Source: Amoebidium appalachense
Lineage: Eukaryota; Ichthyosporea
NCBI GenBank assembly: GCA_963693365.1
Contig: CAVNZM010000008.1
Coordinates: 9,114,001-9,178,000 of the forward strand
Length of the DNA: 64,000 nucleotides
Reading direction: 5' to 3'
Positions 1 to 44,557 of this stretch are shown piece after piece. The notes under the pieces are model-generated. The model ran no database searches, was not told where the DNA came from, and was given only the letters and a program-made list of their open reading frames with translations. How positions within the stretch are numbered: the stretch's first letter is position 1; every line of letters starts with the position of its first letter. The position numbers and the translations under genes were made by a program.

Positions 1-171
1 GTCGAAACTCAGACGCAATTGATGACTTGGGCCCTCCCTGAGGATGGGCTCTGCTTATGATGCATACTGTGCGCATGGCTATGTTGCATACTTGAATGTT
101 TGCCTTTGCATGTGTCCTTCGTGTATGCGTACTTCGTACCGTGTTCCGCATTCAAACCCCCCTTCCCCCCC

Positions 172-190
<19 letters not shown>
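1..190 (+). repeat. Poly-C-tailed interspersed repeat, left-edge copy
   Basis: The sequence holds the landmarks of the repeat family seen in full at 26800-27221: GAGGATGGGCTCTGCTTAT, then TACTTCGTAC, then GCATTCAAAC running into poly-C. It is closest to the inverted copy at 16136-16425. The poly-C is followed by a short (CA)n. Confidence 0.7.
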
Positions 191-202
<12 letters not shown>

Positions 203-490
203 ACACACACACACCCCTCCCCCATGTCAATTACCCGTCGCTTTCTCCCGAGATTTTCTCCTCTCCCATATTCTCCATCGTAACTCTCCCCGGTTTCCCG
301 ACTCTCCTGAGTCACCATTGTTTAACCCTTTATGACCGGCGTACACAAGCTTTGGTATCATTTCTTACGTATGTACACACAACCTCATGTAAGCCTTTCC
401 TACGTTTGTACACATACACTTCTGCTTGACCCGCGTGCACATACATTTCTGTTTGACCCGCTTCTAACACTTGTATTCACACGTACACAG

Positions 491-643
491 ATCTTCATCC
501 GGTTCGCGCGTCAGCAAGAGGAGGACGATGCTATGGCACGGTCTATCGAAGATGCCTTGGAAGAGGGCAGAGTGCCAGAACACCACAACCCGACTAGCGA
601 GGCACGCATGTCTCGCGGGGTGTCTACAACTTCGCGCGTGTGA
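491..643 (+). CDS. C-terminal exon of an unidentified gene entering from the left edge (UIM-like helix)
   Basis: An acceptor (cacacgtacacag) opens a 51-codon frame ending in TGA at 643. The residues look like real protein: an acidic stretch around EEDDAMARSIEDAL, then a polar tail ending in SRV. The Ala-x3-Ser spacing after acidic residues resembles a ubiquitin-interacting motif, but this is a short match and only suggestive. Upstream exons would lie to the left of the window or in the first 480 bases, where I could not find them. A possible AATAAA lies at 1254-1259, rather far downstream. It could also be a chance frame, but it is free of the microsatellite translation that fills neighbouring ORFs. 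Confidence 0.5.
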   Translation: MFIRFARQQEEDDAMARSIEDALEEGRVPEHHNPTSEARMSRGVSTTSRV

Positions 644-1766
644 TACAAGAAATGTACATATGTTCAATTGATGTGTTTTTTAGGATTAGGTTTTTGCTAT
701 CTGCATAAGGGGTTGAAATTGTGTGTGTGTGTGTGTGTGTTCGTAGTGGTGGTAGTGGGGATGGGGTTTGTTTTCTGTTGGTTTTTGTGGCAAGGGCTCA
801 CCCCCTTTGGTGTCTGGGTGGTTCAAGTCTTCTTTAGGGCGTGGGGCTTGTGATTAGGTATGAAACGGATGGCACACTTATCTACAACAGTGTGAATGTG
901 GGTCGGCTGATGTTGGGATAAAAAGTGCAGATGCATGGCCTTTAATAGCAACTTTGTCCAGCCGAGACCATATCTAAGTCCCGCCTGTGAAAAAAATTTG
1001 ATTTCAGCGGTTGCAGTATTGTATTTGATAAAATCTTTAGTTTATTAGTTGTGGCAGGGAATGCCACTGAAACATTAGTATATGTTCAAATTGAGGACAG
1101 TGGGTGATGGGGTTTCGAGTTCATTTGTATATCCCAAGCACCTTCGGAGTGATGATGGTGGGGGAATGTAGATAGTCGCTATTTGGGATATACTTGGTGA
1201 TAAGGGAAGTAAGAAGAGGCAACTGGGTTTGCTCATAAGGGCATTCAGTGAACAATAAAGCTGAGAGTAGCAGGCATTTCCCTGCTGATACCATATCATA
1301 TGATCATCTATTGTATGCGGTGTGGGATGGTTCTTGTCTATGTTAGTGGAAGACATCGATACAATTCTCAGTGTAGATATTGTTGCATGCTTGATGCCCG
1401 TTCTTGTTCCAGCTCTTCGTGAATCATTGGTATCTAATGAACGGTAGAAGAAAGTTGGATGGCGTCCATGATGATAGTCAATCAAATTCACTCGCATTTT
1501 AGCACGCACGAAGTTACACACACACACATCTACAGTGTACACAAACATACGAACACACTCACCCACCTTTCTCTGCAAGTCCCCCCTCTCCCCCCCCCCC
1601 CCCCCCCCCTCCCCCCCGAACCATCACCACCACCACGTGCAACCCCACCCCCACAAGCACACACACTTCTGGCGTGTGCGCATGCACACACGTACAGTGA
1701 ACATGGACGACGTCACAAAGGCACAAAAACACCAGAGTCTCACTACTGATCAACTTTCTCCGCAAC

Positions 1767-1807
<41 letters not shown>

Positions 1808-1937
1808 CCGCCCCCCCCCCCCCCCCCCCTGCTCCTACATTTTAGCACACGCACACACATGTTATATATAGGTACGTACGCGCATAGTACTAGGACATGT
1901 GCACACACCGTGTAACACAACTCATCCACCCCCTTCC

Positions 1938-1971
<34 letters not shown>

Positions 1972-3060
1972 CTCCCCCTCCGGGCGGGCGCCTCCCCCCC
2001 TTCCCCACCAACCTCCGAGCAACAGGGGCCCCACTAACATTAACAACTTATAGTGAAGGAAGTGAGGAAGTGTGCGTGTGCTTTTTTTTTTTTTTTTTTT
2101 TTTTTGTTTTGTTTTTGGAACACACCGGCTATTTTTGGGGGCGGCGACAATCCGGTCCCCGGGTCCTCGGGCAATAACACATCTACAAGCATTTCCCGGG
2201 TTCGACAAACAAGGGCCGCGTACTGCCTTGTAGGTGTGTTATTTGTATATGCATGTATCACTTTTTTTTAACACTTCAGCTTAGCGACAGACCACGGCAT
2301 AACGGTATTAATATTGTTATATAAATAAGGTAAATGAGCTGCTGTCATGATGCGGCGAGTGCAAACGCCACAAACCGATTGCGATAATCCGATTCGGAAA
2401 TTCTCCTGAACTTAGATCTCCGTGATATGAGCCGGCGTTTGCAGTTACCGGTCAAATAGGGGTAAAACAATAGCTTTAAAACAGTAAATGAACCAGATAC
2501 GAGAGTTTTCTAAAATTTTAAAAATAGCACAAAAACATATACTCCATAATTGTCGAATGAGCCCCAAGGTCTAACTGAATTTCTCAACACAGTTTTTTTT
2601 AGTATCACGCTGTATGAGCCACAAAAATGAAAGGAATTTGCAACCGCTCTATGTAGTGCAATCATGCACTTTAGAGTGAAAAATAATAATGAAGAAAATA
2701 TAATTAGTTTTTAGCATAGTGTCTTTTCATTTCATAAAGATGTTTATGCCTTACTTTTCTTGTCGTCAAAGGGCTCTCGTATCATTTTTATTGTGCATAC
2801 TTGTCATATCTTTCCGTCGAATAAATCCAGTCAAAAGAAATTTTTTATTCCATATATGACTCGACCCAGGGCAGGAAATTCCACTGTTTTCGGAAGTAAA
2901 TATACCGCTAATTTTCAAAAAGTACCAGTAAAGCCTGGGACATAGTTCCACCTGCGTTGGAGGTTGGGGAAGTAAATAAAAAGAATAGTGCCCTTCCCCT
3001 CCCCTCCCCCCTCTTCCCCCCCCCCCCCCCCCCCTCCCCCCCCCCCTCCCCCCCCCCCCC

Positions 3061-3094
<34 letters not shown>

Positions 3095-3126
3095 CCTCCC
3101 CCCCCTCCCCCCCGGCCCAACTGCCC
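644..3126. other. Non-coding stretch with poly-C tracts
   Basis: Contains (GT)n at 720-741, poly-C tracts near 1590-1617, 1769-1829 and 1940-1972, poly-T at 2081-2105, and a C-rich block at 3001-3112. The AT-richer part 2270-2960 is unique-looking sequence in which I see no convincing exon. Confidence 0.6.
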
Positions 3127-3315
3127 ATTTAGATATGTTGTTGCTTTCGATTTGCTTATTGGCTGGGCTTAACCAAGTGCCCCCCGGGCACGATCATCAG
3201 AAACGTACACATACCATGGCATGCACTGCCTCTCTACGAACAAAATTCAAATAAACAAACCGCACGAAGAAAACCCCTTTACCCTATCCTCCCCCTCCAC
3301 TACCCTCAATGCGTG

Positions 3316-3480
<165 letters not shown>

Positions 3481-3569
3481 GTATGTGTGCATGTGTGGGT
3501 GCCGTAGCCAATCAGCAAGAGACTAGCTAAAGACGGGGAAATGCAACACAGCTCGGGCGGGTGGGTGTG

Positions 3570-3735
3570 GCTAAGCAGGGGCCGACGGGGAAACAAAGCT
3601 AAGACGAGTAGAACGAGTCGCCACCTATATACCATAGTCGGCTCCCTAGTGGCCACTGATTGTTGGAAAACTATTCCAACCAATCAGTTGGCCTAAATAC
3701 ATCTCTAAATAGAGCTTGATGAATCAAGCGAAGTA
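3570..3735 (-). repeat. Internal direct repeat A2 of the RT element
   Basis: Matches 6021-6186 base for base except for about ten substitutions. It begins gctaag and ends caagcgaagta. Confidence 0.85.
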
Positions 3736-3774
3736 TTTAGATATGTTGTTGCTATCTGCGACCACATTCTTATT

Positions 3775-5746
3775 TTACAGAAATAATACACAAAGCTGGA
3801 TGGCAGGAGCGGCGCGGCGAGTGATTTTCATCCAATAATTAAGGGGGAGGGGGGGGTGCTGCCGTCCAATAGGAAGGCACGCATTCGCCAAGACCGGACA
3901 CCGGCCGGAAACACCACTTTTTCGGGCTAGGTCCGTGTGGGCCTGTGCCATCCCTTGCACCACCGGCCACCATAAAGCGGTGTCCCACACCGGGACCACT
4001 AATATTCCCTGCGCACGTTCCCGCTGAATCTTCGCCACTGTCCGCTTGATCAACGGAAACGGTGGCGCCCACCAGCTGGGTGCCTGCCATCCTGCCCACC
4101 GCTCACGGGGACCACCACGGTCCATGTGTGAAACGTGGGTTTGACTGCTGTCACGGGTTTAGCAAACCGATCCACCGCCGTGTGCAATCCGAGTGTCTGC
4201 TCGATACGCTCGACCCCCGCAGGGGTAACCGACCACTCGTGGCGGGGATCAATCCACGATAACCAATCCGCATGGTCGTTCACTTCGCCTGGAATGTATG
4301 ACAGCTCTTGGGGCCAGGGGAGCCCCTTTTCCAAACACAACTGCAGCAGCTGCCATAGCACTCGCTGCATAGCGGGGCTGCTGCTGCCCTTTTTGCGCAC
4401 CGTGCCCAACGCGGCCTGGGCGTCTGACTGCCAGCGTACGCGCTGGCGTTGGATTGGGGCCTGCATTTCGGGCCTGCGGTAGGCCTCGAGTAGGCCCTCG
4501 CACTCCGCCACTACAGCCGCCCGCGGTGCATCGCTCTCTGCCCAACGACCGAAAGCCTCCACAACCTGCGTGGTTGGTAGGCCCAACTGTAGTACTGCCC
4601 CCCACCCGTGTGAGGTGGCAGCATCTGTGATGAGAGTGGCCGTGATATACAAGGCTCAGGCCAGATTTCCGTGCGGGGAAGCCGACCTATTATACCCATG
4701 GTTTTACCGATAATGCGTAGCTGCCGACCCTTTAACCGTTCAAAGATACGCCAGTTCCCGCCGCGTAGAGCACCATACACCGGCCGGACAACCGTGAGTA
4801 CATGAGGCAACGCCGCACGCAAACTAACAACCAACCCTATCCATCTAGCCACCTGCTTCTTTTCCACCCACCGCCGTCCTTTGCGCGCCTTAGCTATTAA
4901 AGAACGTGTTTCCCCCAATAATTTTTCCAAAGACGCCACTGTGGGAGACAAATACCCTTCCTCCAAATTTATGTGGATGCCCAAATGGTCGAGGGCACTC
5001 ACTGGGTCCCATTGACCCTTATTCGGATGCTTCTTAAGGCCGGTGACTTTCAATTCCTGCTCCACCACCCCGCGTGTGTCGAGTGCCCGTGCCGCCTGTT
5101 CGAAGATGGTCCAGTCATCGAGGAAAATTAACGAACGGATGCCGCGTGCACGTAACCGACGCGCGAACTCCCGCATAAGCGCATGAAAAAGTTGGGACTG
5201 AGGGAGTAACCGAAGGGAAGCACCGTGTACTGGTAGAGTTGTCCCCCCACACGAATTTGGAAATACTTGCAGAACCGGGGTTGAAGGCTAGTGCAAAATA
5301 TCCGTCTTCGAGGTCGAAACTGAAAGCGTGGTCACCCGGCTGCGCGAGCGCCCGCAAGTCGCTGAGGGTTTCGTACTTGACACACGTTCGACGGCGTATT
5401 CGTTCACAGGACGCTTATCAATAATGAGACGGACGTTTCCGTTGGGCTTCCGCAGCCCAAAAGACTTCAAAACACACCATTTTGCGCTTTCAGGCACTGT
5501 CTCGAGGGCCCCCTTACTCACTAACCGCTCAACTTCCACCACCGCTTCTGCCTCTGAAACTTCGCCGATATCCAGATAGCCACCTGCATCAAAAGGGGCA
5601 GGACACGCACTCTTCCATTCTGGTGTGATGCCGTACTTAATCCAGAACAAAACTTCTTTAGACGCACCCCCACGCTCCCACTCATCTACACAGGCACGAA
5701 CTCTCTGATACAATGGCAGTTGGGATGCATTACTTGCATCTCCCAT
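3775..5746 (-). pseudogene. DIRS/PAT-like reverse transcriptase-RNase H, frameshifted
   Basis: The polyprotein is spread over at least four frames on the minus strand, so it is broken. First segment 5746-5288: GYLDIG, then SFGLRKPNGNVRLIIDKRPV, the template-binding part of a DIRS-type RT. Second segment about 5357-5180: FDLEDGYFALAF, the first catalytic Asp region. Third segment 5176 to about 4660: FLDDW, the YxDD-box equivalent. Fourth segment 4652-4050: RNase H with TDAATSHGWGA, a second SDAQAAL acidic site and NDHADWLSW. A last segment reads ILVVPVW and WWPVV, typical of the end of DIRS-order RNase H regions. The family normally encodes these in one ORF next to a tyrosine recombinase, which is missing here. 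Confidence 0.85.
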
Positions 5747-6020
5747 TCTGCCTTCGAAGAAGTTGAGACACTACACCTATCTGCAGCACAACGCGCGCTC
5801 GCAAACAGTTTACCTACAGCACTACGCGCGTTCGTAGAACCTAACTAGAAAGGGCCGCAGCCCACTTGCCCTCAGGCCGTGAGTGCAGCTCACCCCTACG
5901 CAAATAGCTATCTATTTAAATTTACCCACCACTGCTAATTATGCTCCACAACTGCTACCCGGGCGCCACGCCGCCCTACCGAGCTAAGCCGAGCCTCCTG
6001 CCGTCTGTCGGCCCTCTACA

Positions 6021-6186
6021 GCTAAGTAGGGGCCGACGGGGAAACAAACCTAAGACTAGTAGAACGAGTCGCCGCCTATATACCATAGTCGGCTCCCTGG
6101 TGGCCACTGATTGTTGGAACACGATTCCAACCAACCAGTTGGCCTAAATACATCTCTAAATAGAGCTTGATGAATCAAGCGAAGTA
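6021..6186 (-). repeat. Terminal direct repeat A1 of the RT element
   Basis: Partner of 3570-3735. It lies upstream of the RT frames on the coding strand, so it is the element's 5' end. Confidence 0.85.
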
Positions 6187-6773
6187 AAGTTGGAGCTCTC
6201 AATTTTTCCGATTTTTTCCTGGGAAAACACTGGAAACCTGCAATCACGAAAAAAGTTATCTACATACATACCTCATTATATCTCATGACCAGTCCTTTGC
6301 CGGATCCGGACAAAGCATATGGAAAAGGCAGGAAAAATATCCACTCAATATCCAATTTAATCTGCTTTCTGGGCTCGTTGTATTTTGTTTTGCATTCAAG
6401 CTACAAATTTTTAGAGATATACAATGGTTCAGCAGATGGCTGAGACTCGAAATGAGCAGTCAACACAGTAAATCGCCCTTAAACAAAAGGCACACATGAT
6501 TGTTGGGAATAACTGACAGGAAATTTTAAGTGTATAGTAATATAAACGCAAGGTTATGATATTGGCAATGAATCATACGGGGGGTCCCGGATAGGTATAC
6601 ATATATCGGATAGATATAGGGAAGTAAAAAGGAAATAAATATCTCTGGACAAAAATAGGCTGCGATCCGCCAGGTGCCAAAATACAGTAATCCTGAAATG
6701 CAATTTCTAGCCCTGACCCGACCGGCTGACCGAATTCGGACCCCCCCATAAGATAGCCGGTGTGGAAGGAGGG

Positions 6774-6819
<46 letters not shown>

Positions 6820-7100
6820 AGGACTGCCGATCAGTGCATTGTCAGACGAAGTTCACAATGCAATGGCCAGCGGCACTTGTCCCATGTACTGGCCATTTTA
6901 ATGTCAATTGGTCATTGGTTGGAATATTGAACATGACGTCATACACACATAAGGGGCCGCCTTTCTTTATTGCAGAGCATAACTATTAGACTCGGTATCG
7001 TGCTATATGCTTTTAGGCAGATCACATGATCAATTCAACGGAACCCAGAAACCAAAGAAATGCCGAAATGGTCGTTAATTCAAGTCTTGAAAAAATATCT

Positions 7101-7132
<32 letters not shown>

Positions 7133-7503
7133 CCCCCCCCCCTCCCCCCCCCCCCCCCCCCCAACTCTCCCCTCCCCCTCCTCCTCCTCCCCCACCACCT
7201 CCGCCGCCACCGCCCACGAAAAAGAAAAGGAAAAAGAGAAATACTTTCAAATAGAAGATAGGGAAACAAAGAGGAGAGAGAGAAAAGGAAAAAAGAGGGA
7301 GAAGAAATCATGACCACCCAAGAAGAATCCCATCAAAGGCTCCACACCGAGAGGCTTCATTACCACTACCGCGGGATGTTCGTCGATTGAACTTAAAATG
7401 AGCCTATGTTACTATGCACTTCATAATGCCATTCAGATTATGTACTTACGTGCAAGTTGTGTCATGCCGCACTGTGTACTAACTACCATAACCCACATGC
7501 AAC
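6187..7503. other. Intergenic stretch with poly-G and C-rich tract
   Basis: Unique AT-rich sequence to 6760, poly-G at 6776-6818, unique sequence, then a C-rich block 7101-7200 and purine-rich DNA to 7310. No exon recognised. Confidence 0.55.
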
Positions 7504-7509
7504 TTTATT
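7504..7509 (-). promoter_or_regulatory. Poly(A) signal AATAAA for the septin-like gene
   Basis: TTTATT on the plus strand is AATAAA on the minus strand, about 49 bases after the proposed septin stop. The spacing supports that gene end. Confidence 0.6.
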
Positions 7510-7557
7510 GTAGTTAGCCAACTCATATCATCAAATTGCTCTGCACCTAAAATGAGA

Positions 7558-25522
<17,965 letters not shown>

Positions 25523-26799
25523 GTTGAAGCACAACAAAATCCGCTCCTTGCTATGAGCAGTAGGCAGCGGTGAACGGTCCGCTTATTTCCAATAAAGGAT
25601 AGTATAAGTATATTCTCTTGAAATATAAAAGCTGAAAATAATCTAGCAGCACGCCTTGTGTTCAAAGTTCGCATGCGCACGAACCACCCACTATTAGCTG
25701 CAAGGTTCCCTCCGAAGACTCCACACCCTAATTCTCTAAGTCTAGATAAATAGAAGCCGAAAGATTAATTCAAATATTTATTTGTATATAGAATACTTGA
25801 AGCGTGAACTTGAGGAGGAGGAGAGCATATACTCGGTAACCCTTGGCCTTCCTATTCTTAGTTCTGCCCGGTTAGAATTAACCTCTCCTCATGAAGAATA
25901 ATTCTTCAACGTAGATCAAAGCATCATACACAGCTAACAAACTCTATGATTTGCTCTCTTTGCCTTGTCACTATTTACTTCCCATCCATCTATAACCATC
26001 TAATTTGTTACCGTAGGAAATCTTCGGCACACAAACATGACTTTCGAACGAGAAAACGTGAACTTTTCCTTCATGACTCGTAGCGGAGCTGCACGAAAAT
26101 GATGCAAAGCGGTGGTGTCGGCTAGACCAACCAGATCACTTATACCTAATATGGAAGGTATTTCGAAGTAGATGATTGGTTGGGAGGGTATGGAATTGAT
26201 AACGCACATACCATGACGTCACGCCCCTAGGGACCCTCTGAAGGCTCTGATTCCGTCTGAGAGTCTGAGACACCGTGGTATCTGTGATTGTGTGCGTGTC
26301 AGTGCATGTGTGGTGTGTGTGTGTGTGTGTGCGTGTGGGTGGGTATAAGGGTGGTGGGGGAGGTGGGGGGGACGGGGGGAAGCAGAAAAGCAATAAGAAT
26401 TGGCAATCGCGGCAGTTTACACGGAGCTTCAAGTGCATACCAAATTACCATGCAACGAAATGGACACCAACAGCAAGGTGTGTGTTCACACACGAATGTC
26501 TTTTCGTTGACTCTCCGACTTTGTCCCGTTTTTCTCAAAGCAATCTCAGGCCGCCGGTCCTCTTCACTGGAATTAACTTAAATTTGAAAATGATCAGTGA
26601 CCCACATGGACGGCTATCGACGATGAAGTCGTTTTTACTATGGCTTACAACGGCCTCCGCTAAGTTTTTCATTGTTCTACGGGGGGATGCTGGCACCCCA
26701 CCTCTCTCCTCCTTGTCTCCCGTCCCCTCCGCCCCCTCCGCCCCCTCTCCCCCTGCCCGCCCCCCCCGCCCCCCCTTCACCTCCTTGTCTCCCATTCCC
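25523..26799. other. Presumed promoter side of the septin-like gene; no exon recognised
   Basis: Mostly unique AT-rich sequence upstream of the proposed ATG at 25522. It includes short open frames (for example 26000-26209 on the minus strand) without splice or family support, and a GT-rich patch near 26285-26340. Confidence 0.4.
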
Positions 26800-27221
26800 C
26801 CAGCTGGTGTAGTATGTTAGCCAGGGAAGTATCGACTTAGGTAGCGACGGGGGAGCTTCCTAGAAGCCCCGTCTCCTGAGTTCCTATCTATATTTTTTTT
26901 GCTTCTGCTTACTGCTGCAACTTTAACCCCCGGCCTTTCCTACTGCCCTTGCCTGCATAAGCAACCCTGCTCGTCTCTGATCAAGACGGGTGACCTACCC
27001 ATGTTCAAGTGAAACAGTATCTGAGCTGGGTTTCGTTAACGAGGTGAATAGGTCGAAACTCGGATACTGTGGATGACGTGGCCCCCCCCTGAGGATGGGC
27101 TCTGCTTATTATGCATGCTCTTTATGTATGGCTTGCATTCTGCATCGTGATATCCGTTTTGTTCTTGTGTACTTCGTACTTTTTGACGCATTCAACCCCC
27201 CCCCCCCCCCCCCCCCCCCCC
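26800..27221 (+). repeat. Poly-C-tailed interspersed repeat, reference copy
   Basis: About 395 bp from CCAGCTGGTGTAGTATG to TTTTGACGCATTCAA, then 25 C. It contains a hairpin at 27014-27070 (arms ACAGTATCTGAG and CTCGGATACTGT). AGGTCGAAACTCG weakly resembles a pol III B box, so a SINE-like origin is possible but unproven. Confidence 0.9.
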
Positions 27222-27910
27222 TGGCAGGTCACCCACACATATCACTTGCACACATGCGTTTGCGCAAGCGCACAAGCAAGCACACACATATGCATAACCG
27301 CACACACACGCACACGCCCACACGTACAGGCACACACACACACACACACACTCACACACACACACACCCGCTCGCTTACCCTTTTAATGCCCTACTCAAT
27401 ACCTGCCTTCGCGGCATGGTTGTAGTTTCACGGTGAACACGGAAATTCGATGCACGTAGGCACGGCACCCGTCGCTCGGTGTGTGTGAGTGCTTGTGTGT
27501 AAGCTTGTATTTCCAATTCGTCACTCGGTTGGCTAGGATACTTGTGGTGGTTGTGCAGTGTACGTGACTTTTTTTTTTGTGTGTGGGGGGGGGTGGGGAG
27601 GGGGGGGTTGAGTGTGTATGTGGATGTGCAAGCCTTATGGGAAGTGTTTCCGCCGCCTTCTGTTTATCAAACATACACCAGACAGGGCATGCTCAGAGTA
27701 AATTGGATCTTTTTGGGATCTTTGAGTACACTACTCTTTTTAACGAATACCAACGGTAATTCCCTGAGATGCTGTTGTTGTTTTTTTTCCTACAAGAACC
27801 CACGAGTAACCCCTCCTCTGAACGCTCCCCCCCCACTCACCGAAAAAACACTACTTATATACGTTGATACGCACCGTCATCATGTAACGTGACACAGGTG
27901 CGCGCACACG

Positions 27911-28007
<97 letters not shown>

Positions 28008-28282
28008 TCGTTAAATCGTCCCTGAAGAACTCGACGAATAATGAGCATGAAGGAGAAAAAGGCAAAAAATGTGCCTGTGTGGACACCATCTCGTGAACAT
28101 CCCAGACAAGCAAGGCTTCCTTATCTATAGCAGGCCTTGCAGACAATACGACTGTGAAGCCTCAATGAAAGTTAAAGAGCATCACCCAAACAAAAAGTTT
28201 ATAAATTTATAAGGCATAAATCATTCACTCAACACGCACAATTCATAGTACTCTCTCGAACATACAGGTACATCCTGCCTCC
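27222..28282. other. Intergenic stretch between the two minus-strand genes
   Basis: CA-rich DNA 27300-27368, unique sequence, then (CA)n at 27918-28004 preceded by a GCGC patch. The frame near 28020-28146 (minus) has an acceptor-like start but no family match. Confidence 0.5.
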
Positions 28283-34205
<5,923 letters not shown>

Positions 34206-35542
34206 TTTTTCGCTAATGTGGGGTCAAGGTTGCCTCAACAAAGCTCAATATCGATGTCAAGGTAGCAGTCGGAACTGACCAAAAAAAAATTATTTAGCCA
34301 CAGGGGTCTGAAAGCAAAAAATACACTCAATTTCGTGAGTTTCGCATGTGCCTGCAGCAGGTTTTAACTCGCAGGTTCCTACGTGTTCAGTGCAAAGACC
34401 ATCCAGTGGTTATTCTATTACACGTGTGTACGTTTCTGTCATCCTTTGATACTTGTTGCTGACAATGGGTGGAAAGGATTCGAAGTACTCGCGAATCCGT
34501 TCGCCTGCCGCGTCCTGCTTTTAGAAAGGCCTTTTTCGAGCTAAGGCAACGAATAAGAAGAATCATCATAATAGAGCTGTAAAAACTCTGAATTCAGTGC
34601 AGCAGTGCGCAAATGCTCGCGCAGAATGTTCTGTGCTGAATGGGCTTCGTCAAAGGGCGAAAGGTGACACAGGCACCGTCACCGTGCCACCGTCACAGGC
34701 ACGTGATCTGGGCACTGGCATTTCAATCTTATGATTGGTGTATTTTGACCAATAGGATGTTTGCATGACTGAATCGAGGCAATAGGGAATCGTTGCGATT
34801 CTAGCACGAGAATTCTACAAAAAAAAAAAACAACTGATCGTGTACATTCTTTTCAAAACAACACATTTCTTCTTCTTCGTTCGCGGATGTGTTCAGCTGG
34901 CGTGTTCACATGTCTGTTCACATGAAGTACGTCCAAAACAGGGGCCTACAGCGTGCACATCCGCGTGTCCCTGCCCGTGCTTCATGCTCCAGATTTCTAC
35001 ATTTACATTATAATATTTCCACAAAGGCGTGGTGTTATGCCTCGAGCTCGCTTTTTTGGTCTGGGTGAGTCCACCGCACGAGCACAACGTGCGCAGCTGC
35101 CCCACGCACATGTCTGACACCCGCTACACACCACAGTGTACACACACGCATGTCAGGCTGAAAAAGTACCACGTACACCTTGCCTGGAATGCAAGTGGTC
35201 ATGTTTTAGATGACTGGTGTTCCAGCGGGGGCGCGTTTGACTGTCAAGTTGAGTTCCATTTTCTTCATAACTTGAACGAATGAACACTATCGTGTCTTGC
35301 ACGTAGGTCTTCCGATCAGGCTGAAGTTCAAGTGAAAAAGAACACACACAACGTTACCCTCGGCTGTGGCAGTGTTGTGCGAGTTCAATTGTCTTTCCAC
35401 TCCCTCACAATGGACCTTTTTTCTCGTTGCACCATCATCCTCTTGTTCCCTTTTTCTCTTAGTCATTCGAAACGCTCAAGTTCTTAGCTACTGCACATTA
35501 CAAACCGGCAAAATAAAACTGTGAAAACTACTTACTGCGAGC
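34206..35542. other. Intergenic region between divergently transcribed genes
   Basis: Unique, repeat-poor DNA of about 1.3 kb between the acyltransferase ATG (minus) and the receptor ATG (plus). It presumably holds both promoters. Short open frames here have no support. Confidence 0.5.
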
Positions 35543-40500
<4,958 letters not shown>

Positions 40501-40810
40501 GATGCTTCTCATTTTCATTTCAATATGATTGCTATTGTTTTTTCGTATTGCCGAGGCTTTGAGTTTGTGTATACGAGAATTCTGTGTGCGGGCTTGTTGA
40601 GACCACTGATTCTTCCGAGCTTTTACCGATATAAAGCGATGCTACAAGAGTTCTTGTGCATGCGGGTGTGTGTGCGTTTATTTATGAAATTGTATGGTGA
40701 TGATTCAATCGAGTCTATGTGACCGTCTAGCATGCGTGTAATTATCATGATACCTAGTAGGTTTATTTGGGACTGTTTTTATTGTGTTACCGCTCGATTA
40801 GATGCTTGAT

Positions 40811-40816
40811 AATAAA
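40811..40816 (+). promoter_or_regulatory. Poly(A) signal AATAAA of the first receptor gene
   Basis: First AATAAA after the stop at 40500, about 310 bases downstream in AT-rich DNA. Confidence 0.5.
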
Positions 40817-41044
40817 GCAGTTTGTAAGCATTGGTCTTTTGTCTATAGCTACTCTTCTCACTTGACTCTTTTTTCATAGCTTTCTATTTTTATGGGGCCG
40901 GGCAACAAATAGACTGCTCAAAATTTATAATTACTGTATGCACGAACGAACCTTCCCACAGAACCTCATCCCGTGGAACCCTCTACTATATCTCCTTTTC
41001 CTAACAAATTTGACGGCAACTGTTTCAATATCCGTGGCCAGGAA

Positions 41045-42660
<1,616 letters not shown>

Positions 42661-42958
42661 TGTGCACGTTGTCAAAAACGCTTGTAGAAATTGATCCACT
42701 CATGAACTAAAAAAGCACGAGCAACATGAACACTGTGGGCCGGGGCACGTGTCACACTCGCATCCAAACGCGCATACGACTTCTTTGACTTGTCGCACAC
42801 ACAAACAATGAAATTATCGTCATAGTGGAAACCAGCCATTATCATGCCCGTTTTGTAGAGAAGCTATGCATAATAAAATCGTAAAAATGCGTGATTGTCT
42901 GCAAATGCTGTTGCTCAGGTTATTTGCACCAGAAATCCCGAGTGTAAGAACCCTGGGC

Positions 42959-42960
<2 letters not shown>
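42661..42960. other. Unique stretch without recognised gene
   Basis: About 300 bases of non-repetitive DNA between CA and poly-C blocks; nothing recognised. Confidence 0.5.
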
Positions 42961-44235
<1,275 letters not shown>

Positions 44236-44281
44236 ACACACACACACCAAAAAAAAAAACTTTGAAATAAAATAAATAATA

Positions 44282-44402
44282 AAACCTTGTGGCGCTCCTT
44301 CGTGTACTGCTTACTGTTTGCTTTTGCATATACCATTGCGTGCCTGCAACGTGTTTTTCGTCGTGAAGGTATGCTTCGTACCGTGTTACACTGTTGTACC
44401 CC
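44282..44402 (+). repeat. Diverged plus-strand copy of the poly-C-tailed repeat
   Basis: Contains TGCGTGCCTGCAACGTGT and CTTCGTACCGTGTTAC, close to the 1-190 subfamily, and then C-rich DNA. Confidence 0.45.
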
Positions 44403-44557
44403 ACTTCCCTCCCCTCCCACCCCCGCGGCTCACCCCCCACCCCTCGGCCTTCCGGCCCCTACGTCCTCTCCTCCTATAGCTCCTCCCCTTTCTCCACCCC
44501 CACTCTCTCCTGCCTCTCCCCTTCCCTCCGTCTCCGCCCTGCCTGGTTGGCCGTCAG

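Noticed and set aside
1075-1578. 167-codon minus-strand ORF
   Set aside because: Reads into a C-rich/CA block, has no splice or family support, and the DNA looks like ordinary non-coding sequence.
26000-26209. Minus-strand ORF upstream of the septin start
   Set aside because: No acceptor or donor fitting septin exon 1, and no recognised similarity.
26959-27070. 5S rRNA or tRNA relationship of the poly-C-tailed repeat
   Set aside because: Only short resemblances (CTCGTCT, a weak B box); no cloverleaf or 5S fold could be drawn.
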